A DNA stretch of 64,000 nucleotides from Actinoplanes sp. NBC_00393 (GTDB lineage Bacteria > Actinomycetota > Actinomycetes > Mycobacteriales > Micromonosporaceae): positions 11,150,001-11,214,000 of the forward strand of contig NZ_CP107942.1 of the NCBI RefSeq assembly GCF_036053395.1. Reading direction: 5' to 3'. Of this stretch, positions 59,246-64,000 are shown piece after piece. The notes below the pieces were generated by a model. The model saw nothing but the letters and a program-made list of their open reading frames with translations, did no database searches and had not been told where the DNA came from. Within the stretch, counting starts at the first letter, position 1, and each line of letters opens with the position of its first letter. A program made the translations under genes and the position numbers.

Positions 59246-61407
59246 CCGGGTTGCGATGACGGCACCTCCTGGTCGTTTCCTGCGGATCCGGGCGGGACGG
59301 GCTCGGGCAGGGTGGGCTCGGTCGGCGCCCGGCCTGCGGTGGGCTCGGCCGGAGCTCGGCGTGCGGTGGGCGCGGTCGGCGCTCGGGCTGCGGTGGGCTC
59401 GGTCGGCTGTTGATCTGCGGTCTTCGCCGGGCCCAGGTTGTCCAGTAGGGACCGCATGGCGGACAGGGCTTCCCGGCTGGCGGACAGCACGCCGGCCAGA
59501 TCGGCCTGGTCGGCGGCCTGGGGCACGCGGGCGGCGTGCGCGAGGACGGCGGTGTGCAGGCCGGCTGCTACCCGGGCGCGTTCGTCGCGGGCACGGAGTT
59601 CGGCCTGGGCGGCCGTGGTCAGGACCGCGCCCTCCTCGCGGTCGATGCGGCGCTGCCGGCGGGTGCGGGCGGCGCGGCCGGCCAGCCAGCAGCCGAACAC
59701 CGGCAGGGCCAGGAGCACCCCGATGAAGATCGAGAAGAAGGCCAGCAGGGTCGCGACCATGATCGGCCCGCCGGCGGCGGGATCGGTGTCGGCCGGTGGT
59801 TCGAGCATGATCAGTACGGTCAGCGCGAGCGGAACGGTGACCAAAGTGGCGAGCGGGGCGATCCAGGTCAGGCCGGGGCGTTCGGCGCGGGCGGCGACGG
59901 TGTAGACGGCGACCAGGTCGGCGCCGGCGCTGAATATGAAGACCCAGCTGCTTCCTGCCGGGACCACCTCGGTGGCCGGCAACAACGGGCCCAGCCAGGT
60001 GGTCAGCATGACGGCGGTGAATGCGGTCCAGGGGTAGCGGCGACGCCACAGGAGTGGGGCTGCGTGGGCGACGACGGCCAGTAGGACCAAGGCGATGGCG
60101 GCTCGCTGCGGCGCGGTGTCCGCGGTACCCACGACTGCCGCGGTTTCGTCGGCGAAGGCGGCCACGCTGGAGAGCGGGAGCAGCAGCGTCAGCGCGACCA
60201 GGGCCACATCCAGCACCACATGGCTGCGCAGCCATCGCTGGAGGCGGCCGGGATCGCGGGGTACGGACGTTGCCGCGGGCAGCGTCGCATGGACCCGCCA
60301 GCCGCCGTCGTCGCCTGGTCCGGCGTGCAGCGTTCCGCCGAGGGCTTCGGCTCGTTCCCGCATTCCGGCGAGACCGCGGCCACCGCCGAGGTCGGCTGCC
60401 GATCCGGTTGTGTCGACGAGCCGGCCGTCGTCCTCGACCAGCAGTTCGGTGCCTTCCGGACCGGGCGACAGGCGCACCCGGACGGTCGCGCCGGGCGCGT
60501 AGCGGAGGGTGTTGGTGAGGGCCTCGCGGGCGATGCTGTGCACGACCTCGGCCACGGCCGGCGGCAGGTTGGGCGGAGCCTCGAGGAGGACCGTCTGGCC
60601 GAGCTGGCGGAAGTCGTCGGCGAGGTCGGCCAGGCTCGGGGTGGGTGCGTCCGGGGTTGTCGGGCCGGTGGCGGCCGGCAGGACGGCTACCAGGCGGCGC
60701 AGGTCGGTCAGGGCTTCGCGGCCGGTGCGGGCGGCGAAGGTGAGGGCCTCAGCGCGCAGGTCCGGGCGCTGGTCGCCGAGGAATTGGGCGGCTGAGGCGT
60801 TCACCACGATCGACGTCAAGTGGTGGGCGGTGACGTCGTGCAGCTCGCGGGCCAGACGCCGTCGTTCGGCGTCGGCGGCGTTGCGGCGGGTCTGCTCGGC
60901 CTCGGCCAGGCGGTCGGCGGCGGCGGAGCGGTCGGCGACCCAGCGGTGGCGCAGGCGGCCGGCGGCGGCGACCACGACGTAAGTCACGGCGCCGGCCGGC
61001 ACGTCCCACGGGTCGCCGCCGTCGATGGCGGTGTCGGCGGTCAGCCAGAGGGTGAGGCCGGCGACGGCCAGTGCGGTCACCCGGCGTGAGCACCGCACCG
61101 AGACGCTGAACAGGGCGATCAGGTCGGCCAGGGACATCACCAGGAGCGTGTCGGCCGGCACCACGAACACCTGCTCGGGGGCGATCCAGCCGCCGAGCGT
61201 GAGGGCCGCGGTGACGGTCACGAGGACGGCGACCGGGCGGCGGTCGCGGAAGCCGAGGGCGGCGGTGATCAGCAGGGTGACGGCGGTGATGGCGGTCAGG
61301 CGTACCGGATCGGGGGTGTCACCGCGGGTCAGCGGCAGGCCCGGCCAGAGCGCGAATTGGGCCGCCGCGAGCAGTACGGGCAGCAGCCAGATCCTCCAGC
61401 GAGCCAT
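59242..61407 (-). CDS. Double-module sensor histidine kinase
   Basis: This 721-residue protein is about twice the normal size of a HisKA_3 kinase. Residues 1-150 hold five or six helices, the phospho-acceptor His lies in LARELHDVTAHHLTSIVVNA near 189, and an ATP-binding domain follows (SIAREALTNTLRYAPGATVR; GGGRGLAGMRERAEALGG). A second membrane block spans about 400-600, followed by a degenerate dimerisation-like segment (ERARVAAGLHTAVLAHAARV near 615, with a His) but no ATP-binding domain. The last 55 residues are a Pro/Thr/Ala repeat (EPTAARAPTAPTARRAP). It may sense two signals or be controlled in cis by the second half. The regulator gene is coupled downstream. Confidence 0.85.
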   Translation of the reverse strand: MARWRIWLLPVLLAAAQFALWPGLPLTRGDTPDPVRLTAITAVTLLITAALGFRDRRPVAVLVTVTAALTLGGWIAPEQVFVVPADTLLVMSLADLIALFSVSVRCSRRVTALAVAGLTLWLTADTAIDGGDPWDVPAGAVTYVVVAAAGRLRHRWVADRSAAADRLAEAEQTRRNAADAERRRLARELHDVTAHHLTSIVVNASAAQFLGDQRPDLRAEALTFAARTGREALTDLRRLVAVLPAATGPTTPDAPTPSLADLADDFRQLGQTVLLEAPPNLPPAVAEVVHSIAREALTNTLRYAPGATVRVRLSPGPEGTELLVEDDGRLVDTTGSAADLGGGRGLAGMRERAEALGGTLHAGPGDDGGWRVHATLPAATSVPRDPGRLQRWLRSHVVLDVALVALTLLLPLSSVAAFADETAAVVGTADTAPQRAAIALVLLAVVAHAAPLLWRRRYPWTAFTAVMLTTWLGPLLPATEVVPAGSSWVFIFSAGADLVAVYTVAARAERPGLTWIAPLATLVTVPLALTVLIMLEPPADTDPAAGGPIMVATLLAFFSIFIGVLLALPVFGCWLAGRAARTRRQRRIDREEGAVLTTAAQAELRARDERARVAAGLHTAVLAHAARVPQAADQADLAGVLSASREALSAMRSLLDNLGPAKTADQQPTEPTAARAPTAPTARRAPAEPTAGRAPTEPTLPEPVPPGSAGNDQEVPSSQPG

Positions 61408-61533
61408 GATGCCGACAGCCTAGCCGGGCGCCGGACCACCCTGGGACAGGGCGGATCTATACCTCAGGGTGGGGGTCGGAATCCAGCCGTGGCCAGATCC
61501 GCCGGTAGCCCGGCAAGCGACACACTTCCATGC

Positions 61534-62514
61534 ATGCTGATTCCGCCGCCGCCGCTCACCCCGTACCACCGGATCGCCCGGACCGCCGCACACCGCTGGT
61601 GGCGGCCGGTCGTCGGAACACTGTTCATCGCCGTCGTCGCGGTCGTGCTGACGATGGGCATCTTCATGGCCGTCGCGCTGGCCGCCCTGATCGCCGGCCG
61701 GCCGGAAGTCGACGGGATACCCAGCTTCGGCGCGCTGCCCGACCTGGCCATGGCGTTCGCGAGCATCGCCGTACTGCTGCCGGTGGCGCTGCTCGCGACC
61801 CGCTGGATCCAGCGCCGGCCGGCCGGAACCCTGTCGTCGGTGACCGGGCGGCTGCGCTGGCGGTGGCTGCTGATCTGCTTTCCGGTGGCGTTCGCGGCGA
61901 TCCTGATCTTCATCGGCGGCGGTCTCGGCCTGACCGCGGCCACCGGGGAGGACCTCGGGCTGGGTGCGGAACTGGCCGGCTGGGGACCGTTCGCGGTGTC
62001 GATGCTGGTGCTGCTGCTCGTGGTGCCGTGGCAGGCGGCGGCCGAGGAGTACCTGACCCGCGGCTGGCTGCTGCAGGGCCTCGGGGTGTGGTTCCGCTCG
62101 CCGTGGCCGCCGATCGCGGTGCAGGCGCTGGTCTTCGCGGCGCTGCACGGATGGGGTACGCCGTGGGGCTTCGCGGACCTGCTGCTGTTCGGCGTGGTGA
62201 CCGGCTATCTGACCGTGCGCACCGGCGGGCTCGAGGCAGCGATCGCCCTGCACGTGATGAACAACCTGGTCAGCTGTGTGATGGCGGCGGCCTACGGCGA
62301 GCTCGCGGTGGACGAGACGGCGGCGGACATGCCGTGGCAGATGGCGGTCGTGGACGTGCCGGTGCTGCTCGGCTACGCCGCGGTGATCCTCTGGCTGGCC
62401 CGCCGGCGCCAGGTTGCGACGCTCACCCCGCCCGCGCCGGTGCAATATCCGCAAATCGGCCAGCAGGTCGGGGTGGCGCGGCACAGTGAGACCGACGTCT
62501 TAGCCGGGTCTTAG
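61534..62514 (+). CDS. CPBP-family intramembrane metalloprotease
   Basis: This 326-residue membrane protein has about eight helices and the Abi/CPBP motifs. Motif 1 is AAEEYLTRGWLLQGL near residue 170 (Glu-Glu and Arg), motif 2 is AALHGWGTPWGFADLLLFGV near 205 and motif 3 is ALHVMNNLVSCVM near 250. The Glu and His residues bind the catalytic metal. Bacterial members often mature peptides or protect against bacteriocins; the client here is unknown. The ATG at 61534 starts MLIPPPPLTPYH; another ATG 4 bases upstream is in a different frame. It is divergent from the sensor kinase gene. Confidence 0.87.
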   Translation: MLIPPPPLTPYHRIARTAAHRWWRPVVGTLFIAVVAVVLTMGIFMAVALAALIAGRPEVDGIPSFGALPDLAMAFASIAVLLPVALLATRWIQRRPAGTLSSVTGRLRWRWLLICFPVAFAAILIFIGGGLGLTAATGEDLGLGAELAGWGPFAVSMLVLLLVVPWQAAAEEYLTRGWLLQGLGVWFRSPWPPIAVQALVFAALHGWGTPWGFADLLLFGVVTGYLTVRTGGLEAAIALHVMNNLVSCVMAAAYGELAVDETAADMPWQMAVVDVPVLLGYAAVILWLARRRQVATLTPPAPVQYPQIGQQVGVARHSETDVLAGS

Positions 62515-62584
62515 CGTTACCGCAGCGTGCCGATAGCTGATCTCCGGCGATCGTGAGCAGGTCAGATCGAGAGGGAGGTCGGAG

Positions 62585-63250
62585 ATGAACAAGAGGACGC
62601 GTACCGGAGTGGTGGTGGCGACCGGCGCCCTGACCGTGCTGGGCCTCGCGGGGGCGGCGCTGGCGGCGGCGGACGAGCCGAGCCCGTCGGTGTCGGGCGA
62701 GGTGACAGCGACGGTTTCGCCGGAGCCGTCGGAGTCGGCAAGTGCCGAGCCGTCGGGCGAGCCGTCGAACGGGCCGTCGAGTGAGCCGTCGAGCCGGGCG
62801 AGCAGTTCGGCGTCGGCCAGCGCGAGTAGCAGCGCCAGCAGCAGCGCCGCCAGCGGGAACACGAGGATCAGCGCGAACGACGCCAAGGCGATCGCGGTGC
62901 ACGCGGCCGGCGGCGGGCGGGCGGTGAAGGTCGAGCGCGACACCGAGCATGGGCGCCAGGTCTGGGACGTGGAGGTCCAGAACGGCAGCGTCGAGCACGA
63001 CATCGACGTGGACGTGACGACCGGCGAGGTGCTGCGGCACAAGCGCGACGACGACAGCGACGACCGGCGCGGCGGCGACGACCGCAGCGGCAGCGATGAC
63101 AGCGACGACCGCAGCGGCAGCGACGACAACGGCGGGGACCGGCACGGCGGCAGCGACGATGACGACGACAACGGCGGCGACCGGCACGGCGGCCGGGACG
63201 ACGACGATGACGACGACAAGGGCGGCGACCGGCACGGTGACGACGACTGA
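62585..63250 (+). CDS. Secreted PepSY-like protein with Asp-rich repeat tail
   Basis: This 221-residue protein has a signal peptide ending ALAAADE, a Ser/Pro/Glu-rich linker (about 30-98), and a single PepSY-like domain (ISANDAKAIAVHAAGGGRAV; HGRQVWDVEVQNGSVEHDID; VDVTTGEVLRHK) over about 100-155. A tail of Asp, Gly, Ser and Arg follows, in which GGDRHGG recurs at irregular intervals. PepSY domains are thought to act as inhibitors or modulators of secreted peptidases; the tail resembles a cation-binding region. The ATG follows GAGGTCGGAG. The repeat tail may vary in length between strains. Confidence 0.8.
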   Translation: MNKRTRTGVVVATGALTVLGLAGAALAAADEPSPSVSGEVTATVSPEPSESASAEPSGEPSNGPSSEPSSRASSSASASASSSASSSAASGNTRISANDAKAIAVHAAGGGRAVKVERDTEHGRQVWDVEVQNGSVEHDIDVDVTTGEVLRHKRDDDSDDRRGGDDRSGSDDSDDRSGSDDNGGDRHGGSDDDDDNGGDRHGGRDDDDDDDKGGDRHGDDD

Positions 63251-63320
63251 ATAAAGACGGCGACTGATAAAGGCGGCGGCTGAATGACGACGGCGGCTGA
63301 GTAGAAGCAGCGGAGACCAG

Positions 63321-63346
63321 GGGCGCCGGGCGAAAGCCCGGCGCCC
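63321..63346. terminator. Perfect GNRA-loop hairpin between convergent genes
   Basis: An 11-bp perfect stem (63321-63331 with 63336-63346) closes a GAAA tetraloop, a very stable form. It lies between the PepSY-like gene and the stop of the convergent TetR gene and can end both transcripts. Confidence 0.8.
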
Positions 63347-63350
63347 TCAC

Positions 63351-63971
63351 CTATGAGCTCCCAGCGCTGCGCCGCACCACATCGACCAGCGCACCCGCCG
63401 CCGCAGCCGCGTCGAAGGCCGAATCCTGCCGTGATTCAGCGATCAGAGCGTCGATCGCGCCGCCGATCATGATGGCGAGGACCCGGGAGTCGACGTCACG
63501 GCGATAAGCCCGGGTCTCCTTGGCCGCGTCGATCAGCGCAGCCAAGGCCCGCCAGCGCGAAGGCGAACCGGGCCGGTCCGGGATCGCAGTGTCGTGGTCG
63601 TCGTCGAGCGCCTCCACGATGACCCGCACATGGTCCGGGTGCGCGGCAAGGTGGCCGATGAGACCGCGGATGTACGCCTCGACCGCCTCCGCCGGCCCCG
63701 CAGCCTGCTCGACCAGCGCACCGACATGCGCGGTGAGCTGCGAGATCACCTCCTGATAGGCGGCCCGGACCAGGGCCGCCTTCGACGCGAAGTGGTAGAG
63801 CACCGCAGCCTTGGTGACCCCGGCCGCGTCGGCGATGCGCTGCAGGGAGCAGCCCGCGTACCCGTGTTCGGCGATCACCTTGATGGTCAGCCCGACGAAC
63901 TGGGCACGGCGGGCCTGCTCGGTGAAGGTGAGCGGCCGCCCGTCCCGGGTGGCGCGCGACGTGCTCGGCAT
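63351..63971 (-). CDS. TetR-family regulator
   Basis: The 206-residue protein has a TetR helix-turn-helix (CSLQRIADAAGVTKAAVLYH, residues about 42-61) followed by FASKAALVRAAYQEV, and a helical ligand domain. Its ligand and targets are unknown, since the genes upstream of its start lie outside the window (29 bases remain). The ATG at 63971 gives a normal 20-residue lead before the DNA-binding domain. Confidence 0.87.
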   Translation of the reverse strand: MPSTSRATRDGRPLTFTEQARRAQFVGLTIKVIAEHGYAGCSLQRIADAAGVTKAAVLYHFASKAALVRAAYQEVISQLTAHVGALVEQAAGPAEAVEAYIRGLIGHLAAHPDHVRVIVEALDDDHDTAIPDRPGSPSRWRALAALIDAAKETRAYRRDVDSRVLAIMIGGAIDALIAESRQDSAFDAAAAAGALVDVVRRSAGSS

Positions 63972-64000
63972 GCTGCTCCCGCGAATAAGGTTGGCGTCAG

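Overview
The window is a high-GC actinobacterial chromosome segment, most likely from a filamentous member of the Micromonosporaceae such as an Actinoplanes relative. This placement is an inference from codon bias, the many GTG starts, ATGA/GTGA-type gene overlaps, a tRNA-Leu without an encoded CCA, an IdeR/DmdR-type iron box and the gene families present. There is no phage, insertion sequence, CRISPR array or origin.

Layout. 0-3 kb: two secreted enzymes on the minus strand (a GH20 hexosaminidase and an S37 tripeptidyl aminopeptidase). 3.2-6.8 kb: a tight four-gene glycan operon (sugar aminotransferase, PglC-like phosphoglycosyl transferase, PglD-like acetyltransferase, GT4 glycosyltransferase). 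6.9-19.2 kb: a decayed vanadium haloperoxidase relative, two cyclic-di-GMP proteins (GGDEF; PAS-GGDEF-EAL), a secreted cyclophilin, a small SLT-type protein, a Bcr/CflA exporter, a class B penicillin-binding protein, a Lys/Val-repeat protein and a LuxR regulator whose receiver lacks the phosphoacceptor Asp. 19.2-22 kb: a methyltransferase divergent from a LysR regulator, then a VanZ-like protein.

22.3-27.2 kb and 45.9-50.5 kb: two large paralogous secreted polymorphic toxins. Each has a signal peptide, ALF-type repeats, a very long Ala-rich coiled coil and a Ser-type pretoxin Hint domain, but the C-terminal nuclease tips are unrelated, and each is followed by its own candidate immunity gene. 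A third ALF-repeat protein, carrying FG-GAP/VCBS repeats instead of a toxin, lies beside the second locus (50.6-52.5 kb).

27.3-34.7 kb, between the toxins: the least familiar part of the window. An operon encodes a fatty acyl-AMP ligase-carrier-condensation protein, a BtaA-like aminocarboxypropyl transferase, a BtaB-like N-methyltransferase and an alpha/beta hydrolase. It converges on a gene for a fusion of an HxD oxygenase-like region, a PEMT-like methyltransferase and an Mpo1-like membrane domain. Together these suggest an undescribed betaine-type or N-acylated lipid pathway. 34.8-45.6 kb: a second hydrolase, an iron-siderophore ABC importer behind an iron box, an AraC regulator, pyridoxal kinase, two luciferase-like oxidoreductases, a DedA protein, a SnoaL-like protein and a MerR regulator.

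52.8-64 kb: an ABC-2 exporter with its two-component system in one operon, tRNA-Leu(GAG), a TetR/oxidoreductase pair with a tandem palindromic operator, a second two-component pair with an unusual double-module sensor, a CPBP protease, a PepSY-like acidic secreted protein and a TetR regulator.
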